Positions 1 to 10,959 of a stretch of DNA of 64,000 nt are shown here, one piece after another. Numbering within the stretch: the stretch's first letter is position 1; each line of letters begins with the position of its first letter. A program made the position numbers and the translations under genes. The notes under the pieces were generated by a model. The model saw only the letters and a list, made by a program, of their open reading frames with translations, searched no databases and was not told where the DNA came from. The stretch lies in the NCBI GenBank assembly GCA_029265405.1, contig JAJUJI010000004.1:62001-126000 (forward strand). The letters run 5' to 3'. This DNA comes from Clostridiales bacterium. Its GTDB lineage: Bacteria; Bacillota; Clostridia; Oscillospirales; Oscillospiraceae.

Positions 1-429
1 ACCTATGAGTACGATGAAAACGGCCAGCTTTGGATAACCGACTACATCGTCAACCACCCCGCTTATTGGGGCATGATAATGTGCATGTACAGTCTCAACC
101 ATGTAACCGACGGCGGATTGAAGATAGACTTTTCAATGAATATGAAAATCAACAAGGACGTTCCCGGCTATCTGGCCTATTGGATGAGCACCCCGCATGA
201 CAACGAGTATGTATATCCTGCCAGCATCTCCTATACAAGCGAGCAGAGCAGCGAGCTTGCTCAATATGGAGGCGACATAGGCACCTATGTTGAGGAGAAT
301 TACATAGCCTTTGTGGACGGCTCCAAGCCGCTCAGCGAGTGGGACAGCTATGTAGAAGGCCTGTACGCGATAGGCGTACAAAAAGTAATAGATATTTATC
401 AGGAAGCCTATGACGCCTATATGGCGTAA
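1..429 (+). CDS. Extracellular solute-binding protein of a carbohydrate ABC transporter, C-terminal part
   Basis: The frame is open at the left edge, so only the last 142 residues are present. The tail has the usual ending of family 1, LplA-like solute-binding lipoproteins: a segment with a conserved PLSEWDSYVEGL stretch followed by a helix ending DIYQEAYDAYMA. Such proteins are anchored outside the membrane and hand oligosaccharides to a permease pair, which would lie upstream of the window. The arabinofuranosidase and ara genes that follow suggest arabino-oligosaccharides as ligand; this is inference. A hairpin follows the stop codon, so the transporter may be a separate transcript from the ara genes. 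Confidence 0.8.
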   Translation, partial: TYEYDENGQLWITDYIVNHPAYWGMIMCMYSLNHVTDGGLKIDFSMNMKINKDVPGYLAYWMSTPHDNEYVYPASISYTSEQSSELAQYGGDIGTYVEENYIAFVDGSKPLSEWDSYVEGLYAIGVQKVIDIYQEAYDAYMA

Positions 430-447
430 AGGAGAATGCCATGCAAA

Positions 448-483
448 GAGAGGGTTAGCGTGAGGAGTCATGCTAACCCTCTC
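448..483 (+). terminator. Strong hairpin after the solute-binding protein gene
   Basis: Bases 448-463 pair with 468-483: twelve perfect outer pairs, one G-T pair and three inner pairs, around the loop GGAG. It starts 18 bases after the stop codon. No T-run follows, so it is either a weak or factor-assisted terminator or an mRNA-stabilising 3' structure between the highly expressed binding-protein gene and the genes downstream. Confidence 0.5.
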
Positions 484-589
484 CACTGGCGGAGAAAGAG
501 CCCTGCGCAAACCCGGCGTTTATACCGGCGCGACCGAGCGCCGCAAGAGGCGGCCTTGAATTATACGGCGGAAAGGAAAGGATGGTAAT

Positions 590-1999
590 ATGAAGCAGCT
601 TAACTTTTTCCATGGCGCGGCGGGTACGTGCAATTTCGAGTCCAAGCAGGCATGCCCGCCGGTATCCGGGCTTAAGGAAAAACGCGCGGAGCTGGTTAGC
701 GGCATGGTGAACATCTGGTATGAGTACATCCCGTCGCATTATGATCCCGAGAAAAAATATCCGCTCGTTGTAGAGCTGCACGGTGGCGGAATGGACGGAA
801 AGCGCTGGGCCGCAATGAGCATGTGGCACATGATGGCCGAGGACTACGGCCTTATCGCCGTCTACCCCAACAGTCCGGACTACCAGGCCTGGATGCTGGG
901 CGACAGGGACGTGCAGTATCTGTACGACCTGATTGAGCGTGTCTGTATGGAATATTCCATAGACCGCAGCCGAATTTACATGCAGGGCATGTCCAACGGG
1001 GACCAGATGACGCTGGCCTTTTCAATGAAGCATCCGGAGGTGCTTGCCGCAGCCGGCTTCTCCACGGGGCCGACGGCAATCGAGCTGTTCGACGAAGGGG
1101 AAAAGCCTCTCGCCCCGCTGCCGGTCATACAGATGAGAGGCGAAAAGGACGTCTTATACATGCACGAAAAACGGTACGACGATGTCTATGAGGACCGCTA
1201 CTCCATGAACGACCTCAACAGGGAGATATGGAAGGAGGTAAACGGCCTGACCGAGCTCCCGGCCCTTACGGTCGTCGGCAAGGACAATTTCCTGTTCTAT
1301 AAGGGGGAAAAAGCAGACCTTATAAACTGGGAGGTGCGCGACATGGGGCACAGGCACCCGCCCTGCGAGGCCCAGGTTTTCTGGAGCTGCCTGTATTCCG
1401 GCCGCGCAAGGATAGACGGCAAAATAACGGATACCGGCGTGCTCCGCTCCCTGGAAGGACAGGAGGATGCCGTGGTCCTTTCTCTCGGAAGCGGCCTGCT
1501 GTATAAGAAAAATAAGGCGCTGCCCATAAGCCGGGACGGGAACAAAAACGCAATAGTCCGCTATTTCGCGCCGGCCTCAGTAGGCGGCTTCGGCTCGGCG
1601 GGGCTGAACGAAATGTTTGAAACCGGCGCGCTCTACGCTCCCGCCGATTTCTTTGCCGCCGCCTTCGGCGCAAAAGTCGAGTATCTCGAAGGCGGCGACA
1701 AGGCTTCGGTTGCGTTTGCCGACGGTAACACGGCGCTTTTCTACGCCGAAACGACGCTGGTGCGCTACAGGGGCGAGTACTGCTCCATGAAAAAGCCAAG
1801 CCTGCTGCTTTGCGGAATATTCTACGTGCCCGTCGGCGAGTTTTGCGGGGATCTGATGGGGCTGCACGTAAGCGAAGCCGACGACTGCATGCTGATAAGC
1901 GCGACGCACAGCCAGCTGGGCCGGTATACGGCCCGGATCCTGCGCGGACTGCTGGGTGGGCAGCGGCGGCCGCTGCCTCCAAAACAGACGGCAGTTTAA
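590..1999 (+). CDS. Cytoplasmic alpha/beta-hydrolase (CE1/PHB-depolymerase-like esterase) with a C-terminal copper amine oxidase N-like domain
   Basis: The 469-residue protein has no signal peptide. The N-terminal half is an alpha/beta hydrolase: oxyanion-loop HGGG at about 64-67, nucleophile elbow GMSNG with Ser135, a likely acid Asp187 (GEKD) and a likely His254 or His256 (MGHRHPP). This layout matches the PHB depolymerase/feruloyl-acetyl esterase group. Residues 300-440 look like the copper amine oxidase N-terminal domain usually found on secreted Clostridia proteins, with a two-part pattern including FYVPVGEFCGDLMG. AAAGGA precedes the ATG. It sits ahead of an arabinofuranosidase that also lacks a signal, so an intracellular role in removing acyl groups (acetate or ferulate) from imported arabino-oligosaccharides fits. 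The substrate is inferred, not shown. Confidence 0.65.
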   Translation: MKQLNFFHGAAGTCNFESKQACPPVSGLKEKRAELVSGMVNIWYEYIPSHYDPEKKYPLVVELHGGGMDGKRWAAMSMWHMMAEDYGLIAVYPNSPDYQAWMLGDRDVQYLYDLIERVCMEYSIDRSRIYMQGMSNGDQMTLAFSMKHPEVLAAAGFSTGPTAIELFDEGEKPLAPLPVIQMRGEKDVLYMHEKRYDDVYEDRYSMNDLNREIWKEVNGLTELPALTVVGKDNFLFYKGEKADLINWEVRDMGHRHPPCEAQVFWSCLYSGRARIDGKITDTGVLRSLEGQEDAVVLSLGSGLLYKKNKALPISRDGNKNAIVRYFAPASVGGFGSAGLNEMFETGALYAPADFFAAAFGAKVEYLEGGDKASVAFADGNTALFYAETTLVRYRGEYCSMKKPSLLLCGIFYVPVGEFCGDLMGLHVSEADDCMLISATHSQLGRYTARILRGLLGGQRRPLPPKQTAV

Positions 2000-2079
2000 G
2001 AATGAATTATTAAACCCAACAAAGGCCCGGCCGGCAGAAGGCAGGCGACGCATTTGGGCCGAATTAAAGGACAGGTTGA

Positions 2080-3261
2080 ATGAACGATATTGAAAAATTG
2101 ATTTACAGGATACCCAAGGATTACCACTATTGGAGGCCCGGCTATAGCGTGCCGGCGGGCTGGCTGCATGGAAGCTCCAGCCTGCCGGGAGCGCGGCTGG
2201 ATATGGGCTTCGTCGCGGTCCCTTGCGAAGGCGTCGTGGATTATCCGCATTTTCACAATGCCGTCGAGGAATACCTTATGTTCGTCGGCTCCGATTTGGT
2301 GAATTTTTTCGATTTCGACGCGGAGATAGAGCTGTGGCTGGGTGAGGAGCCCGACAGGCTTGAAAAGTACGTGATTACCGAGCCGACCATAGTGCGCATA
2401 CCGCCCGGCCTCTGGCATTGCCCTGTCAGGTACAGGCGCATAGGCAGGCCTGTGGCGTTTTCAGCCGTCTATATGGACGGGGACTGGTCGAAGGTGACGC
2501 GCCGGATAAGGCCTGACGGAAAGACCGATTACCCATTTATAAGCCCAAGCCTTAGGCGCGGCGAAAAGCGCAGGCCGGAGGCGCCCTCCTTCCGCACCGA
2601 TAAATTGGAAGAAAAAATTGGATGCAAGACGGAGAGAGATTCCGCGGATGCATACGGCGCGGAATGGGCGGCTAAACTGCTGAGCGCCGAGCCGGAGCCA
2701 AGGAGCGGCAAATACGACAAATATGTGTTTACGATACCTAAGGGCTACCACAATTGGGGGGAGCTGTACGCAAATCCCAGGGGCCGTTTCAACGGGACTG
2801 GGTTCATGCCCGGGGCAAGGCTTTATTTCGGCTTCAGCGTAGCCATGAAGCCGCACCCGGCGGAGGTTCCGCATATCCACAACGGGACGGAGGAATACCT
2901 GTGGTTCACCGGGGCAAATCTTGAGGACATATTTGATTTCGATGCCGAAATCGAGGTATCCTTAGGCTGTGACCCCGACCATATGGAAACCGTGACCGTT
3001 ACGGAGCCTACGGTGATACGAATCCCGCCCAGGCTCTGGCACTGCCCCTATGTGTTCAAGCGCATAGGGAAGCCCGTGAATTTTATGGCCATGTATCTCG
3101 ACGGGGACTGGGCGAAGATAACGCGCAAAAAAGATGAAAAGGGCGATTATGAGTATCTTTTCGAGGGCGCCAGCCTGAAAAAGTGCGTCTACAATCCGGA
3201 GCTGACCTGCGTTTACTGCGGAAGGTGCTTCAAGGAAGGACTATTGAAGGACAAAACATGA
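2080..3261 (+). CDS. Double-cupin protein with C-terminal four-Cys motif, function unknown
   Basis: I do not recognise a named family. The 393-residue protein is an internal duplication. Each half (about 8-140 and 213-350) opens with a short sequence of the type IPKxYHxW, then shows a cupin-like metal set: His57, His59, Glu63 and His113 in the first half, His265, His267, Glu271 and His321 in the second. Both halves share FDFDAEIE and a PPxLWHCP segment. After the second half comes Cys369-x7-Cys377-x2-Cys380-x2-Cys383, which could bind zinc or an Fe-S cluster. Its stop overlaps the araM start (ATGA), so it is translated within the arabinose operon. A paralog at 38539 has the same parts in another order. 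A metal-dependent enzyme or small-molecule sensor is possible. Confidence 0.6.
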   Translation: MNDIEKLIYRIPKDYHYWRPGYSVPAGWLHGSSSLPGARLDMGFVAVPCEGVVDYPHFHNAVEEYLMFVGSDLVNFFDFDAEIELWLGEEPDRLEKYVITEPTIVRIPPGLWHCPVRYRRIGRPVAFSAVYMDGDWSKVTRRIRPDGKTDYPFISPSLRRGEKRRPEAPSFRTDKLEEKIGCKTERDSADAYGAEWAAKLLSAEPEPRSGKYDKYVFTIPKGYHNWGELYANPRGRFNGTGFMPGARLYFGFSVAMKPHPAEVPHIHNGTEEYLWFTGANLEDIFDFDAEIEVSLGCDPDHMETVTVTEPTVIRIPPRLWHCPYVFKRIGKPVNFMAMYLDGDWAKITRKKDEKGDYEYLFEGASLKKCVYNPELTCVYCGRCFKEGLLKDKT

Positions 3262-4520
3262 ATTTAAGCGAGCTTTTGCTGTCTTTAAAGGACTGCCCCT
3301 GCGGGAGGGAGCATAAATTTTGCGTGGAAACCGTCGAAATAGGGCGGGGACTGACCGCGTCTGCAGGCCGGCTGCTGAAAAGCGCCGGCTTTCCGAGCAA
3401 AATATTGCTGGTTGCGGACGAAAATACGCTCAGGGCTTCCGGAGGGCTGCGGCAGAGCCTCGCCGCTTTTGGCTTTGAGGTCAGGGAAAGGATATACCCA
3501 AATTTGCTCTATGCCCGAATCGAGGACGCGGAGGAGCTCCGGGTCTTGTGCCGGGACGCAGGCGGGGTGCTTGCCGTTGGTTCCGGCTCAATCTGCGATT
3601 TGTGCAGGCTAGCCGCGCACAGGGAAAACAAGGCGTTTGCGATTTACGCGACGGCCCCGTCGATGGACGGGTTTGCCTCGGATTCGTCGCCTGTAATTGC
3701 CAACGGCTTCAAGCTTACCCTTCCCGCCAAGCAGCCGGAGCTCATCCTTGCCGATACCGAGGTGCTCGCCTCCGCTCCGGCGGAGCTGAAGGCGGCCGGC
3801 TTCGGAGATATGGCGGCAAAATACACCGCTTTGGCGGACTGGCGCATGGCCTGCGCGCTGACTGGGGAGTATTACTGCCCCAAAATAGCGGAGCTTGTCC
3901 TTCAGGGCCTCGATAAGGTCATGTCCATGGCCGACAGGCTTAGGCAAAACGACGCTGAGGCCGCCGGCTGCGTAATGGAGGGCCTGGTAATGAGCGGGCT
4001 GGCCATGGCCCTGGCCGGCAGCTCGCGCCCTGCTTCGGGCGCGGAGCATGTGCTGTCCCACTTCTGGGAATGCAAAAAGCTTCAGCAGGGCAGGTGGGTT
4101 GAATTCCACGGGAAAAAGACGGGTATAGCGTCGGTAATAATTGCCGGATTATACAGGAGGCTGGCTTTGTTTCCGGATGTGGAGACGCATGAAGACAGGA
4201 CGGATTGGGAGGCGGTCCGCAGAGCCTATGGCGGCGGGCTGGCCGATGAGATGATGAAAATGAACAGGCCGACGGTGACGGATGAAATCGATCCCGCCGT
4301 CCTAAAAGAAAAATGGCCTGAGCTCAGGCGCATCATTATGGAAACGCTGCCTGAGGAGAAAGCTCTGCGCAGGCTGCTGAGAAGAGCGGGAGCGGCCGTG
4401 GAGCCGCACGAGGCCAATATCGACGCAGAGCTGCTGGAATCCGGGCTTAAATATCATCCGTATATGCGGCACAGGGTTCTGCTGACAAGACTGCTGCCGA
4501 TGATGGATTTTAAGGAGTGA
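3258..4520 (+). CDS. araM: sn-Glycerol-1-phosphate dehydrogenase, AraM family
   Basis: This 420-residue protein resembles AraM/EgsA, which reduces dihydroxyacetone phosphate to sn-glycerol-1-phosphate with NAD(P)H and, in Bacillus, sits in the arabinose operon. Seen: the nucleotide-binding GSGSICD loop at about 108-114, the family signature APSMDGFASD at about 133-142, and probable metal ligands Asp184 (GFGDMAAK), His264 or His268 and His284 (EFHGKKTG). The start at 3258 is chosen because it overlaps the previous stop as ATGA; the frame is open further upstream, but that part lies inside the cupin gene. Six bases separate it from the arabinofuranosidase. Its presence in ara operons is known; why it is there is not settled. 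Confidence 0.88.
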   Translation: MNLSELLLSLKDCPCGREHKFCVETVEIGRGLTASAGRLLKSAGFPSKILLVADENTLRASGGLRQSLAAFGFEVRERIYPNLLYARIEDAEELRVLCRDAGGVLAVGSGSICDLCRLAAHRENKAFAIYATAPSMDGFASDSSPVIANGFKLTLPAKQPELILADTEVLASAPAELKAAGFGDMAAKYTALADWRMACALTGEYYCPKIAELVLQGLDKVMSMADRLRQNDAEAAGCVMEGLVMSGLAMALAGSSRPASGAEHVLSHFWECKKLQQGRWVEFHGKKTGIASVIIAGLYRRLALFPDVETHEDRTDWEAVRRAYGGGLADEMMKMNRPTVTDEIDPAVLKEKWPELRRIIMETLPEEKALRRLLRRAGAAVEPHEANIDAELLESGLKYHPYMRHRVLLTRLLPMMDFKE

Positions 4521-6014
<1,494 letters not shown>

Positions 6015-6020
6015 AGAGCT

Positions 6021-7688
6021 ATGGGCAAGTACAGCATAGGAGTGGATTTCGGGACTCTGTCCGGCAGGGCGGTGGTTGTTGACGTATCAAGCGGAAAAAT
6101 AGCGGCCCAAGCCGTTAAAAATTATACCCATGGAGTTATGGATAAAGAGCTGCCGGGAGGCGCGAAATTGGGACGGGACTGGGCGCTCCAGCATCCCATG
6201 GACTATCTTGAGGTTTTTTACGAGGCTATTCCTGAAGCGCTGAAGATGAGCGGGATAGACGGACGCGACGTTATAGGCGTATCGGTTGATTTTACGGCCT
6301 GCACCATGCTGCCGCTGGACAAAAACCATATGCCCCTTTGCTTTTTGGAGGAATTTAAAAACGAGCCGCACGCATATGTTAAATTGTGGAAGCATCACGC
6401 CGCCCAGGAACAGGCCAACCGCCTCAACGAAACGGCCCGGAGCAGGGGCGAAGCCTTCCTTGACCGATACGGAGGCAGGATATCCTCGGAATGGCTCGTC
6501 CCCAAAATAATGCAGATACTTGAGGAAGCTCCGGAGGTGTATGAAAAGAGCGCGGTTTTTGCCGAGGCGGCGGACTGGGTGACCTTCATGCTCTGCGGCT
6601 CCTTTATCCGCAACGCCTGCACCGCGGGCTACAAGGCCCTGTGGAGCAAGCGGGAAGGCTATCCCTCCAAATCCTTTTTCAAGGCTCTCGACGCGAGGCT
6701 GGAAAACCTGGTCGAGGAGAAGCTTGGCGGACGGATAGAGCCGACGGGCAGAAGGGCGGGCTTCCTTTCCCGGGAAATGGCCGGGAGGCTGGGGCTGGGC
6801 TCCGATGTGGCGGTGGCCGTGGCCAATGTGGACGCGCATGTGTCCCTTCCGGCCGTGGGCATAACGGAGCCGGGCAAGCTGCTCATGATCATCGGCACCT
6901 CCACCTGCGACATACTGCTGGGTACGGAGGAAAAGTCCGTCGAAGGCATGTGCGGCGTGGTTGAGGACGGGGTGATAGAGGGTTTCTACGGCTACGAAGC
7001 CGGCCAGAGCTGCGTCGGCGACCACTTCGATTGGTTTGCGGCAAACTGCGTACCCGGGCATATGCATGAGGAAGCCGAACGGGCGGGCATGGATATTCAA
7101 GCTTGCCTGACGGACAAGGCGGCCCGCTATTTGCCTGGAGAGAGCGGGCTTTTGGCTCTGGACTGGTTCAACGGCAACCGCTCGGTTCTTGTTGACGCGG
7201 ATCTTTCGGGCCTTATGTTAGGCATGACGCTCAGGACCAGGCCCGAGGAGCTATACCGGGCGCTGATAGAAGCCACGGCCTACGGACAGAGAATGATAAT
7301 AGAGGCCTTCGAAGCCTCCGGGGTCCCCGTAGAGGAGCTTTACGCCTGCGGCGGCATATCCTGGAAAAACCGCCTGATGATGCAGATATATGCGGATGTA
7401 ATGAACAGGCCTATACGCATATCGGCAAGCAGCCAGACTCCGGCGCTGGGTGCGGCCATGTTCGGGGCTGTGGCAGCCGGTAAAGCAAGGGGCGGCTACG
7501 ACAGCATAACGGACTGCGCAAAGGTTATGGGCGGGGTAAGCGAGACCTATTATCCGATACCTGAAAACGTCAGGGTATATAACGCGCTCTACGCCGAATA
7601 CAGTAAGCTGCACGACTTCTTCGGGCGCGGGGGCAACGACGTCATGAAAAGACTCAGGGCGATAAGAACGGAGAACGGCCATGCTTGA
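6021..7688 (+). CDS. araB: L-Ribulokinase
   Basis: AraB phosphorylates L-ribulose to L-ribulose-5-phosphate. The 555-residue protein has the FGGY kinase layout and the ribulokinase-specific N-terminal [15 protein letters not shown], the [11 protein letters not shown] stretch near residue 90, [13 protein letters not shown] in the middle, and the C-terminal FGGY signature region with [18 protein letters not shown]. Length matches the family. GGAGGTGAA precedes the ATG. Its last eight bases overlap the araD start, giving translational coupling. It lies in the order araB-araD-araA. Confidence 0.95.
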   Translation: MGKYSIGVDFGTLSGRAVVVDVSSGKIAAQAVKNYTHGVMDKELPGGAKLGRDWALQHPMDYLEVFYEAIPEALKMSGIDGRDVIGVSVDFTACTMLPLDKNHMPLCFLEEFKNEPHAYVKLWKHHAAQEQANRLNETARSRGEAFLDRYGGRISSEWLVPKIMQILEEAPEVYEKSAVFAEAADWVTFMLCGSFIRNACTAGYKALWSKREGYPSKSFFKALDARLENLVEEKLGGRIEPTGRRAGFLSREMAGRLGLGSDVAVAVANVDAHVSLPAVGITEPGKLLMIIGTSTCDILLGTEEKSVEGMCGVVEDGVIEGFYGYEAGQSCVGDHFDWFAANCVPGHMHEEAERAGMDIQACLTDKAARYLPGESGLLALDWFNGNRSVLVDADLSGLMLGMTLRTRPEELYRALIEATAYGQRMIIEAFEASGVPVEELYACGGISWKNRLMMQIYADVMNRPIRISASSQTPALGAAMFGAVAAGKARGGYDSITDCAKVMGGVSETYYPIPENVRVYNALYAEYSKLHDFFGRGGNDVMKRLRAIRTENGHA

Positions 7689-8373
7689 AGCTTTGAAAAA
7701 AGAGGTATATGAGGCCAATCTTGAGCTTGCCAGGCGAGGTCTGGCCATATACACCTGGGGCAACGCCAGCGGGATAGACAGGGAAGCGGGGCTGATAGTC
7801 ATCAAGCCCAGCGGAGTGGATTACGGCAAATTGCGGCCGGAGGATATGGCGGTGGTGGATCTGGACGGAAGGACGGTTGAGGGAAGCCTGAGGCCCTCCA
7901 GCGACACGCCGACGCATATTGAGCTGTACAAGGCTTTCCCCAAGATAGGCGGCGTAGCGCACACGCACAGCATATACGCCACAGCCTTTGCCCAGAGCGG
8001 CAGAGCAATACCCGCCTGCGGCACGACGCACGCGGATTATTTTCACGGGCCCGTTCCCTGCGCCAGGGCGCTTACGGAGGCTGAGGTGGCCGGCGAGTAT
8101 GAAAAAAATACCGGCCTTATCATAGCGGAGCTGTTTTGCGGAATCGACCCGCTTGAGCTGCCCGCCTGCCTCGTAAAAAGCCATGGGCCCTTTTCGTGGG
8201 GCAGGGACTGCGCGGAAGCGGTATACCACGCGGCGGTGCTGGAGTATTGCGCTCAGATGGCGGCGATAACAGAAGCGCTCGGCGCAGGCGAGGGAGCGCC
8301 CCGCTATCTTTTGGACAGGCATTATTACAGAAAGCACGGCAAAAACGCTTATTACGGACAGAGGGAGGATTAA
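7681..8373 (+). CDS. araD: L-Ribulose-5-phosphate 4-epimerase
   Basis: AraD converts L-ribulose-5-phosphate to D-xylulose-5-phosphate for the pentose phosphate pathway. The 230-residue protein is a class II aldolase-fold epimerase: GNASGID and KPSGVDY phosphate-binding loops, SSDTPTH, zinc ligands in [10 protein letters not shown], the CGTTHADYF segment and the third His in KSHGPFSWG. Length is typical. The ATG lies inside the end of araB (8-base overlap), and araA follows after four bases, so the three enzymes are made from one message. Confidence 0.95.
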   Translation: MLEALKKEVYEANLELARRGLAIYTWGNASGIDREAGLIVIKPSGVDYGKLRPEDMAVVDLDGRTVEGSLRPSSDTPTHIELYKAFPKIGGVAHTHSIYATAFAQSGRAIPACGTTHADYFHGPVPCARALTEAEVAGEYEKNTGLIIAELFCGIDPLELPACLVKSHGPFSWGRDCAEAVYHAAVLEYCAQMAAITEALGAGEGAPRYLLDRHYYRKHGKNAYYGQRED

Positions 8374-8377
8374 AAGG

Positions 8378-9769
8378 ATGGCAAAGCTTTACTTTTTAAC
8401 GGGCAGCCAAAGCTTGTACGGGGAGGATGCCCTTAGGCAGGCGGCCGAGCACGGGCGCGAAATTGCACGCTATCTTGACTCGCAAATGGGCGAAGCGGCA
8501 AGGATTGAAGCGCTGCCTATCGTGGCAAGCTCGGAGGACATAACGGCCGCGTGCAGGAAGGCCTCGTGCGACGACGACTGCGTCGGGGTCATCGCATGGA
8601 TGCATACCTTCAGTCCTGCGAAGATGTGGATTAAGGGCCTGCAGTGCCTGAGCAAGCCGCTGCTTCATCTTCATACCCAGTACAATGAGAAGCTCCCCTA
8701 TGACTCGATAGATATGGATTTTATGAATCTCAACCAGTCCGCACACGGAGACAGGGAATACGCCTTCATCCTTTCAAGGCTGGGCATAAGGCATCATACC
8801 GCGGTGGGATATTACAAAGACGCGGACACGGTGGCCGAGGTCAGGCGCTTTGCGGAAACGGCAAAGGCCGTGGATTATTCACGGAAGCTCAGGGTCGCAA
8901 TGCTCGGCGGCAACATGCGGGAGGTCGCCGTTACGGACGGGGACAGGGTCGAGAGCCAGATAAGGTACGGCTGGGAGGTTAACTACTACGGCGTCGGCGA
9001 CCTTGCGGCTATCGCAAGCGGCGTCGGCAAGGACGAAGCGGAGGCCAAGCTTGCCGAGTACGGAAGGCTTTATGATATAAAAACGGAGGATATTGAGGCC
9101 GTAAGGACCCAGGCCGCTTACGAGATCGCGCTGCGGCGCTTTTTGAGCGAGGGCGGCTTCGGCGCCTTTACCGACACGTTCCAGGACCTGCACGGACTGG
9201 AGCAGCTTCCGGGGCTGGCGGTGCAGCGGCTGATGGCTGAAGGCGTAGGCTTTGCGGCCGAGGGCGACTACAAAACGGCGGCGCTTAGCGCCGTCCTGTG
9301 GAAGCTGGCGGAAGGCAGAAAGGGCGCCACCGGCTTTATGGAGGACTACACCTATGATTTCGCCCGCGGGCTGGTGCTGGGCGCCCATATGCTGGAGGTA
9401 TCGCCCGCGTTTGCGGCGGAAAGGCCCAGAGTGGAGGTCCATCCGTTGGGCATAGGCGGAAAGCGGCCGCCGGCGAGGCTGGTTTTCGACGGCGTGACCG
9501 GAAGCGGAGTCGCCGTGTGCATGACGGACATGGGCGACAGGTTCAGGCTTATATGCGCCGAGATAGAGCTGGTCGGGCAGCCCGAGGCCACGCCCAGGCT
9601 ACCCGTGGCCAGGCTGATGTGGAAGCCCAGGCCGGATTTCAAAACGGGCATAAAAGCCTGGCTGGAGGCCGGGGGCGGGCATCACACCGTGGTTTCGACG
9701 GCGCTGGCTTCCGGGGACATAGAGCTCTTTGCAAAGCTGACGGGTACCGAGCTGGTCTTGATAAAATGA
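8378..9769 (+). CDS. araA: L-Arabinose isomerase
   Basis: AraA interconverts L-arabinose and L-ribulose using Mn2+. The 463-residue protein has the canonical start (FLTGSQSLYGEDAL), the TFSPAKMWI and LHTQYNEKLPY segments, and the metal/catalytic set seen as Glu in VGFAAEGDYK, Glu in GFMEDYTYDF, His in VEVHPLGIGG and His in GGGHHTVVS. It is somewhat shorter than many bacterial AraA proteins (about 470-500), but no motif is missing. Its TGA stop overlaps the ATG of the next gene. Together with AraB and AraD it completes arabinose catabolism. Confidence 0.96.
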   Translation: MAKLYFLTGSQSLYGEDALRQAAEHGREIARYLDSQMGEAARIEALPIVASSEDITAACRKASCDDDCVGVIAWMHTFSPAKMWIKGLQCLSKPLLHLHTQYNEKLPYDSIDMDFMNLNQSAHGDREYAFILSRLGIRHHTAVGYYKDADTVAEVRRFAETAKAVDYSRKLRVAMLGGNMREVAVTDGDRVESQIRYGWEVNYYGVGDLAAIASGVGKDEAEAKLAEYGRLYDIKTEDIEAVRTQAAYEIALRRFLSEGGFGAFTDTFQDLHGLEQLPGLAVQRLMAEGVGFAAEGDYKTAALSAVLWKLAEGRKGATGFMEDYTYDFARGLVLGAHMLEVSPAFAAERPRVEVHPLGIGGKRPPARLVFDGVTGSGVAVCMTDMGDRFRLICAEIELVGQPEATPRLPVARLMWKPRPDFKTGIKAWLEAGGGHHTVVSTALASGDIELFAKLTGTELVLIK

Positions 9770-10929
9770 GAGATTTTACCTATTGGTGCCCTACGGAGGT
9801 CATATTCGGAAGGGATGCGGAGCTGAAGACGGCCGAAGCGGCCGCGAGGCACGGGGGAAGCAGGCTCCTTGTGGTATACGGCGGACAAAGCGCCGTCAGG
9901 TCGGGGCTGCTGGACAGGCTCTGCGGCGGCTTTAAGGATAAGGGGCTTCATTATGAGCTGCTCGGAGGCGTGCGCCCGAATCCGCGGCTCGGCTTTGTGC
10001 GCGAGGGCGTAAAAAACGCGCTTGCCATGGGAGCCGATATGATAATTGGCGTCGGCGGCGGCAGCGCCATCGACACGGCCAAGGCGATAGCCCACGGCGC
10101 GGCCAACCCTGAGACGGATGTTTGGGATTTCTGGCTGAGGGTTAAAACGGTCGAAAAAAGCCTTCCAGTCGGGGCCGTGCTTACGGTTCCGGCGGCCGGC
10201 AGCGAAACCAGCGATTCCGCGGTCATAACCAACGAGACGGAGGGCGAGAAAAGAGGCCTGAGCACACATTTCAACCGGCCCGCCTTTGCGATTATGAATC
10301 CCGCCCTTGCCGCCACGATATCAAGGTTTCAGGCGGCCTGCGGGGTTACCGATATACTGATGCATACGCTTGAAAGGTACTTCTGCCCGGAAACGGGCAA
10401 CGCCTTCACCGACGAGGTTGCCGAGGCGCTGATGAGAACCGTCGTGAGGTTCGGAAAAAGGGCGGTGGAGGATCCCGCCGACTACGAGGCCATGAGCGAG
10501 CTGATGTGGTGCGGCAGCGTATCGCACAACGGGTTTACCGGTCTTGGCGGAACCAAGGACTTTGCCAGCCACCAGCTTGCCCATGAGCTCGGGGCCGTAT
10601 TCGACGTTGCTCACGGAGCGGCGCTTTCGTCGGTATGGGGAAGCTGGGCGTCCTACGTTATGGGGAAAAATCCCGCCAGATTTGCCAAATACGCTAAAAA
10701 TGTCTGGGGCCTTGAGGGGGCCGGGGCCGGTATAGAGCGGACGGTCGGCTTCTTCAGGGAATTGGAGATGCCGACATGCCTTTCGGATCTGGGGATAGGG
10801 TTTCTGACGGACCGGGAGTTGGACAGGCTGGCCCTCGGCTGCACGTACGGCAGGACGCGCACCATAGGCAGCTTCATGACGCTTGATTACGCGGATATAC
10901 GCAGTATTTACGCGGCGGCCAATATGTAG
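9766..10929 (+). CDS. Iron-containing alcohol/aldehyde dehydrogenase, YqhD/BdhA type
   Basis: The 387-residue protein is a group III iron-dependent alcohol dehydrogenase. It shows the cofactor loop GVGGGSAIDTAKAIAHGA at about 95-112 and the metal ligands Asp196, His200, His269 and His283, at almost the same spacing as in E. coli YqhD (Asp194, His198, His267, His281). YqhD and BdhA reduce aldehydes with NADPH. The start at 9766 is set by the ATGA overlap with araA; a longer open frame upstream lies inside araA. In this operon it may remove toxic short aldehydes or act as a redox sink during pentose fermentation. The exact substrate cannot be read from the sequence. Confidence 0.88.
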   Translation: MRDFTYWCPTEVIFGRDAELKTAEAAARHGGSRLLVVYGGQSAVRSGLLDRLCGGFKDKGLHYELLGGVRPNPRLGFVREGVKNALAMGADMIIGVGGGSAIDTAKAIAHGAANPETDVWDFWLRVKTVEKSLPVGAVLTVPAAGSETSDSAVITNETEGEKRGLSTHFNRPAFAIMNPALAATISRFQAACGVTDILMHTLERYFCPETGNAFTDEVAEALMRTVVRFGKRAVEDPADYEAMSELMWCGSVSHNGFTGLGGTKDFASHQLAHELGAVFDVAHGAALSSVWGSWASYVMGKNPARFAKYAKNVWGLEGAGAGIERTVGFFRELEMPTCLSDLGIGFLTDRELDRLALGCTYGRTRTIGSFMTLDYADIRSIYAAANM

Positions 10930-10959
10930 CGAATATTATATGGAAAGGGCGGTTTTATA

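Noticed and set aside
3183-3257. Upstream extension of araM
   Set aside because: It lies inside the cupin gene; the ATGA overlap and alignment to AraM support 3258 as start.
6087-7100. 337-codon minus-strand frame inside araB
   Set aside because: Fully antisense to a firmly identified ribulokinase, with no ribosome site or family pattern.
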